DNA from: Nereocystis luetkeana
Lineage: Eukaryota; Sar; Phaeophyceae; Laminariales; Laminariaceae
DNA: 64,000 bases
Assembly (NCBI GenBank): GCA_031213475.1
Contig: JARUPZ010000037.1
Coordinates: 1,676,222-1,740,221, forward strand
Reading direction: 5' to 3'
The notes under the pieces are model-generated. The model saw only the letters and a program-made list of their open reading frames with translations, had not been told where the DNA came from and did not search any database. The translations under genes were made by a program, and so were the position numbers. Shown here piece by piece: positions 1 through 12,145 of the stretch (within the stretch, counting starts at the first letter, position 1; every line of letters begins with the position of its first letter).

Positions 1-948
1 TTTCGACAAACTACGAAGCTTTTCGAGCCTTATGTGTACGCATAAAAACTTGAAAAATGGGAGGTTTCGAGAGTTCGTACTATTAACAGTGAACATGCAC
101 ATACAGGCTCTGCATGCCGCAGAAAAACATCAAAGCGGCACCAATTCCATCCCTTGTCATCGATGAAAATAGCTTGCTGTTTCCCTCTTGCCTCTCGTCG
201 GAGATCTCTTCCCTCTTCCACCGCTACATGCCTGAACGCCACACGCGCTGCGAGAAGAACACACCCCAAGCAAAAATGTGTTAACCGACAACAACAACAA
301 CGAAAAAAACACGCCTCTCAGCGAGCTATTCCAATACACTACGACATACCAGGCTGCCCCCAAAAGCGTTCAGCATTACACGGGGCCTTCACCGGAAAAG
401 TACCCTCTTCTCGTCGCACATGCTGCTACTGCTGCTGCTGCTGCTGTGATTTCCCCGCCCGTGGCATCCGAAACGTTTGCGCGTAAACCTCTCGCAAAAA
501 ACCCACCGTGTCTCTTCTTTTTCTCTACATCTACCATACATGTTCAGACCAAAGACGAGACAAACAAAAACAGCCGAGCGGGGGGGTTTGTTTAATGCAG
601 TACCCGCGAAAACACGAAGACACCCTAACGAGTACTATACGCACAAAAGCGCTCTCCAAACGAGCCTCACAATTCAGGCTACCGCTTTGGCTTTCTTTCG
701 TGATTCCAGCTCAGAGCACGATTGATTAAAGCTTTTTAGTTTTTGTTTCGTTTCGCCTGTTTTCGTCACCGCTTTGCACAGCACGCAGCACAACCTGACC
801 CTCTTTCGACAAAACGTTGATGCGTTTCCCTGTCCATCGTCGCCATAGGCGAAATATGCCGCTGATGTCTGGAGGGTCCGACAAAAAAAAAAACCAACGA
901 AAAAAAAGGAAAAAAAACACCAGATGATCTACAAAAACATGAGTAAAA
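1..948. other. Region downstream of the Rieske-like gene
   Basis: No gene recognised. A CTG triplet run lies at about 421-448 and homopolymer tracts at 880-920. Short overlapping frames in all phases show no domain. Confidence 0.4.
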
Positions 949-3900
949 TCAGTAGTATCCTCCGTCGGCCTTCCCCTGAGCGTCCAAGATACCCGTCCAG
1001 TACTTCGACTCGTACGCGGCCCTGGCGTTGACGTCGATGAACACCTCGAGGTTTCCCTTTTGCGACCGCACCTGGAGGGTTTCAGTAACCGAGCAAGAAG
1101 GGAGAAGGCGTTCGTCGCGGGGGGGGGGGGGGGGGGGGGGTAGTACATTAGACAAGTAGTCGCACTTTTTAGTGTATTTATGTTGTAACATTCCGTCGAC
1201 GTTTCAACTCGTACATTATTGGGGATTAGTGAGGCCTCTCTGCTGCGACCAGCCGAGAGGAGACTCTTTCACCCGGGGCTACTGCCCCTGCCGGTAATCA
1301 ACGCGGCATCTCATCGTAAAAAATATATATTTTTCTTCAGAGTGGGGGCTAGTAAAAAAACTGAAAGACTTTTCGGGCCTGCCTTTTCCTGATTGATCAC
1401 TTTTTCAGATCGCAATTTTCGATTGGTGGCTTACCCCTGGTCGACATTTGTCGTCATCGGGGATCGTGACGTCACATTTATCAAAATGCAGCAAAAAAGT
1501 TACAATATTGTTCAGTTTTCAGAGTATTGGTTTGGTGAAGGGTAGAACACGGTTTTAGTACAATTTCGATATGAAAAATACTACCAGTATTCGTTGTGCG
1601 TATGATAATGTCGTTGGTGCAGCATACACTACTGCATTCCATGTCTAGCGTAAGAGCCAACCGAAGAACGTACCGATGAGTTCCTCTATTCAATCAAATC
1701 CCTCAAGTGCCGCATCACACGCGTCATAAGATACCGTATACGTCGTACTATAATCAAGATATTATCAAGATAACACAAACCCTCTTCTAGGACGAACTTC
1801 AGAGCCGGTTTCCTCCCAGAAAATGGGGGACACACACAACGAACATGGTAGCTTTGGAAACATTTCGTCGAGAAGGTTTTTTATTTATAGGCTGTTAATA
1901 TATCGCCGGTCGTATTCAGTACACCCTCCTCCCCGTTGTCGAGAAACCCAGCGCTGAAAATAGTCCGAGGGGGTGTGTTATCTTATCACACGGGTGATAC
2001 GGTACATACGTAAAACACAGGTGGTAGGGTACTGTAGCACACCCCCTCCAGTGAATTTCCAAGCTGGTTTTTAGGCAACGGGGAGAGGGCAAACACCGAA
2101 CGACTTGTCCGTGGAAATATATCGACGAGGTCTTTCCAAAAGCCCAATTTTTGCTGTATATGCCCCTTTTACTTCGGAGAAAAACGCCTCAGAAATTCAT
2201 CCAAGGAGGCGTGTTATCTCAAGTGCTATACGACGGTGCTATGGCGGAGTTTCGAATGTAGTTACGATGGATACAAGAGCAACCGACAGACGATACTCTA
2301 CTATATCCTTCCCCATGATTTCTGCTGTACTGCTGCCGCACTTCTTAAAGAATGCTGAATAAGCTACATCAAATAAAAAACATGTACCTGGTAATAAATA
2401 GTAATCCAGCATTTTAATATGCTAATCACAAAGCACGTATGTACGTAAAAAGTTAAGAACAAATCAACCGGCTAGAAGAGGGAGCAGCACAACGGAGAGG
2501 GCCAAAAACGTCCGTCATATTGATAGCAGTATGACTGCTGCATTAAGAAAATCCACTCGGGAACTGTTACGCTGATGACATTCGCGTAGAGTAAGTAAGC
2601 ACTCTTCCCCAAATAGTCTAAGCCCCCTATAAATACCGATAGCTGCAGCCACGTTTTCCGCGGGGCATACTACTTGTAATTAGTGTGATATGTTTTTGCA
2701 GTAGTTTTCAGCAGCAGCAACAGATACATACATGAGCCTGAGCCGGTGGTACTGCCCTGGCTGCCGTAGAGTAAGCGTCCTGCACTCAAACTAGTGACTG
2801 AGTTTTTTGTGTAAGCGAGCAGACCGGCATCGTAACGCCTACACCAGAACCTACCGTGCATACCGTACAGTATTACGCACTATCCAGATTCTGGGAGAGC
2901 ATGGGTCACCTATCCTCGGCTCGGCGTGGGGCTCTGTAAAATAAATCGGGACTCTCTATATACATACGTAGCCATGCACTAACGGCTTTTCTTATGCCAT
3001 ATTTTCTCGTAGAGGGATAGTATGCGCCAAACGGTCGTGGACGGCAGGCATACACGGTAGATCCGCTGATTCTCTCGCGTTTGGTGGTTATGATTTTAGG
3101 GGGGCAAAACGCACGAAAAAAAACAGCGGCGAAAGCCAAATTTTGACACGGGAGAACACATCAGTTCGAGAGACCTGTAGCTCCTATGAATAGAGACAAG
3201 CTGTGTGTACTGTAGGGGGAGAACGTCGCATGGTGTGATGATGATGCAACCTGGCATCAGCGACTTACCTTGAACGTGGGTACCACCGGGCCGTCGGGCT
3301 TCGGGCCGAGGATAGGCCGCAGCAACTTCCCAAGGAGGGACGGGCACCACTCGAGCGCTTCGCCGGTTTCGATGTCCACCTTCGTTCCGAGCACGGGGTC
3401 CTTCAAGTAGTTGCCGCTCACGGTGCCGAAGGAGAGGGGCTGGTTGGTCGGGGGGCACTTGTTGCCCAGCACGAACAGGAGGCCCTGCGAGTCGGCCGCT
3501 ATGCAAAGGTCGAGGTCGGCGATGAAGATGGCCCTCGTGGTGCCCGGGGTGGGGGCCTCATCGAGCGGCAGGACGGGCACCCACTGGAGGGAAGACTGCA
3601 CGGCCATGGTGGTAGTGGTGCTCGCCTGTGCAAGGTTTTCGGTGTCAATGCATCAAACGTGCGCGCGTCGGGAGTACGAGTAGACAGTTGCAGCGGGGGG
3701 TGGGAGGGGGTTGTGATGTTGTTTTTTTTAGTGATGTTCGGAGAATTGCAGCTTAGCGGGAAACGCGGGGGGGGCTTTAAGACAGCCTTTTGGCGACGCC
3801 GAGATAATGCTGCTGGGTGAAAAATGTTGTCGTACATGTGCGCTGCAACGAGTGGCGTATAGATACCCGCACTATTAATAACAACACTGCTTATACCATA

Positions 3901-6608
3901 AACGAAGCATTCATATGTAGAATTATATGAATACCATGCACAGTATGGGTAGACATGACAGGTCGTTTTATTTGGTACGGGTACGTGTATACGTAGACGG
4001 GGTGTTTCGTGACTGGGTTGATTCATTCGCTTTTATTCCTTCGAACGTTACTATCTGCGAGTACACCTCGGGTACAGTTGAAGGGTTCCTTCACTCGTAC
4101 TCGCGTGCCGTGCGTCTAGTGTCTACTCTGCTGCTGTACGAACATTATCAATACAGTATTCGTGCTTTTGGTCGGATACATGCCGTGCCAGGTGTATTTT
4201 ACACGTACGAAGTATTGAATGGAAACGTTAGTTTTACAGCCAACACAACAGCAGCAACCATATAAAATACTACTGGTAGCTCGGCGCCAACACGTAGCCC
4301 TTTCGACTTTGCTCTATGGGTCCAAGGACCTAGCAAACGATGGTATGCTCGTCGAAAAGTGTGATATCGTGCAGTCTCATCGAACGTGGAGAATAACAGC
4401 GTACGTGAACATTAGAATCATCAAGCTGCGCGCGAGTATCGCCATGTAGGGTTAGGGTTTAGGTTCAACGTGATGTGCTCCATTTTGCTGTACTTTCGGG
4501 GGCGGCACCTTAGCAGTTCATACCAGGTACTGGTGTCTAGCAGGATCCCGGGCTGATTGGTGTGACCGATGGTGCAATCGCCACTATATTTTTTGAGACG
4601 CTTCACCGCTTAAAAGTCCCGACAAGATTCTATTCGCAACCCTTTAACTGAAACCCCTTTCACTAAATCCAAGCGTTGCCCCTTGAAAACGTGGGTGTAC
4701 TGCAGTTTTAAACGGGCACAAGGTCACACTACCGGTATCCGTCGCGAGACCACGATGCGGCTGCTGCGCTCTAGCCATGTACCAGGCAGAGGTATGCCAG
4801 GTAGTCTGGACTACGTACGCTAGTCTAACGAAAACGAATATGAGCGGTATAAATATCCGAGGATACTACAGCAGTACTATGATTAATAATAATACTTCGA
4901 AGTATTTCATTACTACAGCAGCAGTAATGTAATGTCGGAAGGAAAGGCGGGGGGGGGGGGCTCGTAGGTTTTAGCCCCGTAAATGCGGTAGGCGGTACAA
5001 CAAACTCATCAAATTCGGACACACAGCAGAATTGTACTTGGTTGCTAATGTATACCTGGTACATGTATTTAAGACATGCCCTGCGGCCAGCGGCAATGTA
5101 TAAATACCACCATAAATCTGACATTTGTACGAATAGAAAGATAGACTATTGAATCTGAACGTAGGAAGCGTGACTAGGTAGGGGGAAACGGGATACATTT
5201 ATTTTTATCAATGACATGTGGTACCCAGGAGAGAAGCAAGGACACGGAGGTGTTGGAGGAGTAAAGTATCCGCAGAGTGCATACAGCTGGTCGGGTGACC
5301 GAGTGGCAGAAACCACTGCTGCTGCGCCGTCATGATTAAAGGCTACAAATGTTTGGCAGAAACTTGGCGTATACAGCAAAGTGTTATTAATACTACAGCA
5401 GCGAGCAGTATTCGAAAACAAAAGCATAGCAGTAGGCGACTGCGAATGCTTTGCTTTTCTGCTGGCGATCGCAATCGCGAGGAACAACATGTGTCATGTG
5501 GTGTTTCTTCGTGTTTCAGCGACTTTGTCTACGTACTTCGGAGTATTAATTTAACAGACTCAGAAGGTAAATGTCGGCGGACAAACTGACATACACAAGA
5601 CATACATGCAACAATAATTATTGCAGTCTTGATACAAGTACCAGGTACTGCTGAAGCACCTGAACCATAATTTGGTGTACCCTTCGTATTAACAGTAGAC
5701 AGTTTAGTACCGCATACCAGCAGCACACAACACGTACGTGGTTGGCAGGGAAATCTTCGAAGACATGTAGGCATGCTGCTGCTATCCCCGTGCCAAGCTA
5801 TTCCAAGTAAAAATACCCCTCGGACTGCTGTAAATGCGGCAGCTGTTGGTGTGACGTACGTGAACCACAGCAGTACGTGTATTGGCAATCGTAACCCCTA
5901 ATCCTGGTGCACGCAGTTACCCAGTCTTTACAGCAGCAGCACACTACTGGCTGTAGCACTACAGCAGAATCCACCACCCCTCACATGTGCACTGCTGCTA
6001 TCCAACTGCGGTGAGCGCTTGTCGGTTGCTTCCATTCGCACGTACGAACCAGGTTTTCGCTACGAACGTGGACAACACCTCCTACTCCTGTGTACAGCAG
6101 TACCGCAGTAGTTACAGCAGTACTGTTGTTTGCTGTACGCGTTCACATGACATTTACCATTAACTTGATATTAATAGTACAAAGGGGGGAAATTGGACAA
6201 AAAATCATATCGATTTCAGCATCGGCCAGTCCCAAGGGCATTCACTATTCCCAATACGAGAAATGTCAGGTTTGGTGTCCGACCGAGCCGCCTCCCCTCT
6301 TGCTGCTCCGCGCTCACACGGCACTACTATCAGTACTCGTACGTACACTACTACCTACCAGGGTACCAGGTGTCACTTTGAATTGTCGCTACACCTCTGG
6401 GCTCCATCTCTCAGCCGAAGAGAAACTAGCTATACATGCGCATGTGTTTTATCTCATCCAACTAGCTGGAAACCTCGCCACACACCTGAGCAGGCGACAC
6501 CTTCGCGCCGAAGCTGCGAGCACCGGAGGTCGCGACGAAGCCATTGGAGAGGGGCAGCAGCGCAGTCGCCAAGGCCAGAATAGAAGCGGATAGTTGGGGA
6601 ACCATCAT
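949..6608 (-). CDS. Plastid-targeted Rieske-like protein, three exons
   Basis: Three minus-strand exons at 6608-6486, 3625-3269 and 1071-949 join in phase 0 to give 200 residues. The introns are GT-AG: GTGTGT donor with GCACAG acceptor, then GTAAGT donor with CTCCAG acceptor. Residues 1-23 form a signal peptide followed by FVATSGARSFGAK, which fits an ochrophyte bipartite plastid leader with Phe at +1. Residues about 54-160 match the Rieske/ISP fold: WVPV start, LFVLGNKCPPTNQPLSFG and a TGEALEWCPS strand. The tail ends YWTGILDAQGKADGGYY. The canonical first box (CxH) reads CPP at 98-100 and the second (CxxH) reads DPVLGT at 117-122, so three of four cluster ligands appear missing. From memory, diatom and other heterokont homologues share this loss and the tail. 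An electron-transfer role is therefore doubtful and the function is unknown. The ATG at 6608 is followed by a second Met; either could start translation. Confidence 0.8.
1072..3268 (-). other. Intron 2 of the Rieske-like gene
   Basis: About 2.2 kb without convincing coding sequence. It holds a poly(G) run at about 1120-1140, close to the 3' splice site on the minus strand, and scattered short palindromic motifs. The open frames here are short and have no family resemblance. Confidence 0.7.
3626..6485 (-). other. Intron 1 of the Rieske-like gene
   Basis: About 2.9 kb separating the plastid-leader exon from the mature-domain exon. It is rich in CAG/CTG triplets and contains several copies of the TACCWGGTA and TATTAATA motifs (for example near 3879, 5053, 5388 and 5639). 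No exon was recognised inside it. Confidence 0.6.
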
Positions 6609-7396
6609 GATAGGTTTCTTCTACAAATAGAGCTGACGTGGAGTGGAGCTGCTGATCGGCTGATTGTTTGTGCTGGAAGGGGGTGAGAGAAGGTCGGTGG
6701 GTCGGTTTGCGTTGCAGTTGTTGGGTTTGCTGCACCTGCTGTGCTGGTCCGTAACCTAGTAGCACACGCCCTCGTCGCGTGCCCTCCTTGGCTTCCCATC
6801 GCATCATTTTATTATTTTCGCCGCATCATTTAAATTTTTACAGCGCTTTGATTGGTCGGAGGTCGCGCTTCGGACAGTCCCGTCAAAGAAAGCTTGGAGA
6901 CCGTGATTTGACGTCTTGACTGACCGCCGTACTGATTAAACCCAGCATAATATTGACGAAAAAGGCCTTGACGTCCCCCAAAGACCCGTCTCCTAGCATC
7001 TGTGGTCCCTACATATCGAAGTATCGCAGATCCACACGCCCACGACCCGTGGTACGTGCCCATTGTTCTTGTCTGATCTCACGAGGTCACGGACGCACGC
7101 GAGAGAGAGAGAACAACGCTCTCCCTCTCTCGGTGAGTTTGAAAGAAGACCCCAACGACACCCACCACTACAGCAACGGGGTGCAGCCGTACCCCCAATC
7201 TCAGAGCCCTCCATCGACGTGTCTTCAAAGTAAATGCTACCCCGTACATCTGCTACTGCCGCTGCTGCTGCTGCTGCTACTGCTGCTGTGATCAAAGCTG
7301 CGAAGCTGAAGCTGTGCGTGCAGTCAGAGGATTAAGATTCCTCCCCAACCGCCATCCACCAAATCTGCGCTTTTGTGTGTTTTTTTTTTCTCAGTT
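6609..7396. promoter_or_regulatory. Divergent promoter with two TGACGTC boxes
   Basis: This 0.8 kb interval separates the start codon of the minus-strand plastid gene from the plus-strand start at 7397, so it probably serves both. TGACGTC occurs at 6909-6915 and 6969-6975. A CCAAT box on the minus strand lies near 6850, about 240 bases upstream of the Rieske-like start. A GA run (about 7099-7112) and a CTG triplet run (about 7250-7290) lie on the plus-gene side. TGACGT is the reported core site of ochrophyte aureochrome bZIP-LOV photoreceptors; use here is inference. Confidence 0.4.
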
Positions 7397-7856
7397 ATGA
7401 GCCGCTTGCATCAAGGCCGCGCGGGGCTGCTGCCGGCGCTTAGGTCCACGGCGCTCCTGCTATGCTTCGCTATGCCATCGACAAGACCCTTCGTCCTGAC
7501 GCCCGTGGCCATGTCGTCCACACCGAGGGAAGGCCGGCCGTTTTCGACGAGACAACTCAAAATCGGCGGTCGCCCCGCTCCGTTCGAAACTATATCCTCC
7601 AGCGGCCCGACAGTTGAAGCCGCGATACGGTCCTTACGCGAAGCAGTCGCCCACGACCCCCAGGTGTCGGAGGGCACGGGGACCGGGGGGATGACCCGCA
7701 CAGCGATGGGCTTGCTCTTTTACACGCGGTGCGGCGAGCACGATCGGCCCGCGGATCGTCACGCTGCCCTTGAACACGAAGGCCCCGGCAACAGCGGCAT
7801 TCGCGAGGAGCTCTCTCAGCTGCATGGGCGGCTTCCCTTCGTGGACCACGTTATCG
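7397..7856 (+). CDS. First exon of a gene with a targeting-like leader
   Basis: An ATG at 7397 opens a GC-rich frame of 153 codons ending at a strong donor (G then GTGAGT at 7857), phase 1. The N-terminus has basic residues, then the hydrophobic stretch ALRSTALLLCFAM and a Ser/Thr/Pro-rich part, which looks like a signal or organelle leader. The remainder (about residues 46-153) matches no family I recognise. A GTGTCG at 7662 could be an earlier donor, which would shorten the exon. The opposite strand is also open at 7634-7849 but lacks a splice acceptor where one is needed, so the plus reading is preferred. The exon may join the large exon at 12146; the phases agree. Confidence 0.45.
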
Positions 7857-8329
7857 GTGAGTCAAGTCGAAACACAAATTGCCCGCGTACGTAGTCTACG
7901 CCTGTACGTACGTGAGATATATGATAGACGATCTTGCAAGCGGTGCATACATCATGTATACGTACACGCTCAAAACCAACCCTGGTGTTCAATGCTGAGT
8001 GCAGAAAGCACTATCACTGCTGCCCCTGTTGTTAATTGTACAGACATGGTGTGTGTTCTTTCTAGTCTCTATGTCAATAATCACATCCAGTGTCCGAGCT
8101 GAGAGAAGCAATAGGTACTGGTGTCGTCAATACGAGAGACACGTGAATATACTGTAGTAAGTACTACCGCAAAGGAGCAGCATAGTCCACGACGTCCTGA
8201 AAACTTTTTTTCTTCGCTGCACGAATAATATGTTGTCTGTGGTATGTATTTATTATACATGTATCTTTTTTTTTTTTTTTTTTTTTCCATCCCATTCATT
8301 ATCTTCGCACATCTTCTTCTCTCTCTCCT

Positions 8330-8625
8330 TCCAACTCGTAACTCAGATCCGGGGTCACATAGCAGGCTCTTCTCCCCCCTTCCCGCTACGGTACGTGCCT
8401 TCATTTTTATCGCGAGAAGATTTCAGCCTTTTCTTCCCTCGTCGACTCGCATCGAATTGTGCCTACCCACGCTGCAAGGCGCTCTCAACAATTGAATCCT
8501 TTTTTATTTTTGCTAATAAAGTCAAAGTCCGACCCACCTGGGGCTCGAACCCAGGACTCAAACAAGTAGAATTCGAGGTTAACCACTTGAACCACCGGGG
8601 CGACCGGCTATCTATCTTGGATAGA
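8330..8625 (-). mobile_element. tRNA-derived SINE, minus strand
   Basis: On the minus strand the sequence begins with a tRNA-like head (about 8612-8530) with an A-box-like GGTGGTTCAAGTGG and a B box GGGTTCGAGCC inside a good T-arm stem. A tRNA-unrelated body follows (AGCGTGGGTAGGC, GAGTCGACGA, TTCTCGCGAT), ending in a GGGGTCAC-containing tail. The same body recurs at 9600-9770 (plus), in part at 46868-46990 (minus) and at about 63945-63975 (plus). Confidence 0.65.
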
Positions 8626-9282
8626 GACGGCGGTATTGAAAAAATCAAAACAAGAAAAAAACGATGGGCCATTTTTTTCTAGTCCCATGGCAGACAGGGT
8701 ACACGAACACACCGTAAACTGTTGTACAACGAAGTGAACGTCATTATTAATAAACACCCTTTTTTTCATTCATCCCAGAACATTATCACCCTTCTATTAA
8801 TAATATAGCTTGTTTGTCACCATTCCCAAGGAGCATTCCCAAGGAGCGTGTTGTATTAATAGTAGTCTACAGCACTACTGTTCTGTACGAGAGTCGTTTT
8901 CTCTTTTTTTCGTGTACTCTCGTTTCGCTCGGACAAACCCGGTATTATTGCGTAATTGTACGATATCGTAGTATGCGTTGCTTTGTTCCGTGTCGAGGTA
9001 GGGGGGGTCGCATGCCACATGTCACACGGGGTGGCGATGTGCTTCAAGTGTCAAGTACAGCAGCAGTATCACATCATACACACACGAAGACAGCACGCGC
9101 TGGGTCTCTCTCCCTCTCTCTCATGCTTGAGGTGCTGTTTATACAAAACTCCGCCGAGTCACGCGTAAGATCCATTCCAGTTGCCCCCCCCCCCCGCGCC
9201 TAAATGTGCCGAGCAGCAACGTTGCTCCCTAACGATAGCGTGCCGAGAAAAAAAAAACATACCCGGGGCGCATACTATTTAT

Positions 9283-9770
9283 TAGCCGGGCGCCTCGGTG
9301 GTTCAGTGGTACCCCCGAATGTTGTTAGTAGAGTTGATTCAAATCCCACCGCGGTGATCATTCGTTATTATTATTATTTCCCTTGCCATCCGACAATGTA
9401 CAGCATGATCTTCAACATTGATCACTCATAACTTTCCTGAAAGACGAAAACCTCGGAAACAAAAGGAAACCCATGCACCAAGTCTACTTCCCTTCCGTGC
9501 CAACTTTCGGCTTGTCTACTCCATTCTCTGTCCTTGCTCCTTCCTTCTCATCACGTTCTATTCTTAAATCATTCGTTATCCTTTTTTCCCAGAAAAAAAA
9601 AGGAATCGACTTCTGAGAGCGCGTAGCGTGGGTAGGCGCAATCAATTAGACGCGAGTCGACGAAGGAAGAAATGTCTGAAGTCTTCTCGCGATCAAAATG
9701 AGGGCACGAACCGCGGTGGGGAGGGAAGGGGGGAGCCTGCTGTGTGACCCCGGATTTTAGTTACTACTCC
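9283..9770 (+). mobile_element. tRNA-derived SINE or composite, plus strand
   Basis: A tRNA-like head at about 9290-9358 has an A box TGGTTCAGTGGT and a B box GATTCAAATCC. Next comes the CCATCCGACAATG block (9383-9560), then the same body as the 8.3 kb copy in opposite orientation (about 9600-9770). It may be one element with an extra module or two nested insertions. Confidence 0.55.
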
Positions 9771-10372
9771 TATACGATTTTAGAAGGGGGAGAGAAAAAG
9801 AAAAGCAAGGAAAGCAAATGGGGACGAAAAAAAGGAAACAAAAAAACAGAAAGGATATCACGGGTGCTGCTGTCGTATACCTGCAACCAAGCAGTGGTAT
9901 TAATAGTACTACTTTTTGTAGTATTAATAGCGTAAGGCGACGTGGCCCCGGCGGGAAAGGTCTATACCGCCTGCTATACTTTGTGCCACTTACTGCAAAA
10001 GCATAGCGACATCGAATACACGAATACTTATTATGTGAATTAACACAGTAAAATTGGCACTCGAGTGCCCATTAATTGCTCAACACTTACTTCCCCATAC
10101 GTACACGTTTGTTTACCGGTACGCCGACGAAAATTCTTCTTGGGAAAAACTTGAAAAAACGTCCGACGTGTCCGCCAGGTTTCCCCTTCCACTGTCCACT
10201 CCGACTTTGATACTCCTGCTGTACGTGCAGGAAACTAGTGTCAACGGGTGTGACTTATTGATAATCGAACGGCAAACTACGAAAACAGTAGCGGCGTATG
10301 TATACTGCTCGCAATGTACCAGGCAATACATTATTAACCTAAAAATAAAACACCGAAAGTTGAAACGTTGAA

Positions 10373-11195
10373 ACGCTAAAATTAGGGCGATCACCAAAAA
10401 CGGGTACGCCCAGCCCGATTCATCTGAAAAACGGGTACACTCTAAAATAAACCCCATCACACGATTGGGCAAAAAACCATATTAATAGTACCAATTTATG
10501 AGGGATGATAATTACAACACTAACACAACAACACGTGCCAGCGGCTATTATTTTGTTGAAAAGTTCGACGTATTTAGGCTGCGCGAGGGCTCAGCTCCGG
10601 GTGGGGTCAGGGCTCCAAGCGTGTCCAATGGGTTTAAGACATATTATTGGTGGCAAGCGTGTCTGGTTTACTTGGTTTCAGAGTGTACCCGTTTAATGCC
10701 CTACGCCATTAATATTAATAGTACAATAGCACAGCACAGCGCAGTCGTTCGTGACATCCGAATATCGGTGCATGCCTCGAGCGCATGGATGTGTAGACGT
10801 ACGCCTGCCTGTAGTCTTACGATGTTAGACGTACCCAGGTTGAGTGGGAGTGCAATGGCGGTGGAAGGTGGAAGGTGAACGAGCTCGGAAGACAACGAAA
10901 GTGCAAAAGAGCAGCCGCAGCAGCAGCAGCAGCAGTGAAACACAGGCGACATACACTATACGCAAGTAGTCGAGAAAAAAATAAGAAGTAGAAACGGTTG
11001 AAAGCTAAGCAAAGCAGGCGTTTATGTCATCGGTATACCGGGGTCATTTCTCCTCGAGAACGGGCACACGCTTTGTTTTTGACCAATCGCATGGCTCGTG
11101 GGGTGCGTTTTCGACTTGATTTTAGTGTGTACCCGTTTGTCAGAGAAAACGGACCGGGTACCCCCGTTTTTGGTCATCGCCTCTAGAATTACCCA
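10373..11195. mobile_element. Non-autonomous element with long inverted ends
   Basis: The left end (10373-10470) and the reverse complement of the right end (about 11075-11195) align over about 100 bases. They share GGCGAT.ACCAAAAACGGG, AAACGGGTACAC.CTAAAAT and GCGATTGG.CAAAAA in the same order. The 0.6 kb interior has no recognisable protein. The size and structure fit a MITE or foldback element. Confidence 0.5.
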
Positions 11196-12145
11196 GAGGA
11201 AAAACAAGTCATAGTCGTGTATACAAGGTTTATCCGCTGACGCAAAACGCTCACGAGAGTGAGTGCAATAAACCAAGAACAATGGCACGGTGATTGGAAA
11301 CCGACGGTAGTATTGTAGGGCCACGTTATATTGTTGCGGTTGGCACGCTTGCTTCGACAGCAAGGATGCTTTTAGTCGCAATACTACTTGTCCGCTGTAC
11401 TACAGAAACGCATGTATACATATTTAGATCAGATCATACCAAAGGCAAGAGAAAATACCTACCGCGATTGTACCAATATAGTGTTGCTGCAGTTCCTCGG
11501 ATTTTTCATTCGTTCTAAGTCAAAGCGAAAACCCTCACGTACTCACACACGCCAGGTACTGATGTAGTACTGGAGTCAGGAATAGACGGAGCGAGACTTC
11601 TCCGAGCTCGAACAACCAGAAAATCAAGAACTTTTTTGCCAAGAAGGGAAGTAAAAATACTTTTGGGACCCCCATTTGTGCTTCAGCTACAGTACAGTGT
11701 ATGCACACTAACTACGCACACTAACTACGTTACATGTACGGTGAAACCTACAGAATGCCAACCAATGCGCTAGAACGCTAGAACCTCGGCAAAACTGCAC
11801 AAGTTTGGTACGTCCGTGACCTGTTTTGAAAGCAAAGAGTGAACGGCTGCAACAGAGTGCTGTACATATACACGCCAACCTCATCCACTATCACGCTACG
11901 TAACAGATCACCCCCCTCCAGTGAGTCTATGGTGGGGCCTCTCTCTGCCGCCAGCATACTTCGTATCGTCTGAAATACTCACTAGAAAAACACGCCCCAA
12001 TATACCTGATAATTCGTATGTTGTTACGTATTCAATGCACGAAAGTCAGTGGCCAATACACACACGCCTGATAGCCCCCCCCCCCCCCCCCCCCCCGTCC
12101 CGACGAACCCTCTTTCCGTCCCTCCCGTTTTACCCTCGCGCACAG

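Larger units (their letters stand above)
7857..12145 (+). other. Repeat-filled interval, possibly one intron
   Basis: About 4.3 kb with no recognised exon. It contains two tRNA-derived SINE copies (8.3-8.6 and 9.3-9.8 kb), an inverted-repeat element (10.37-11.2 kb) and a dense set of TATTAATA motifs at about 8743, 8797, 8854, 9897, 9921, 10481 and 10708. A poly(C) run at about 12077-12096 and a pyrimidine-rich stretch precede the exon that begins near 12146. Confidence 0.45.

Noticed and set aside
7634-7849. Minus-strand exon with a protein-like composition
   Set aside because: No acceptor precedes it on the minus strand, whereas the plus strand has an ATG, a leader and a GTGAGT donor at the right place.
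8530-8612. Functional tRNA gene on the minus strand
   Set aside because: It is the head of a SINE whose body recurs elsewhere; the anticodon arm is poor.
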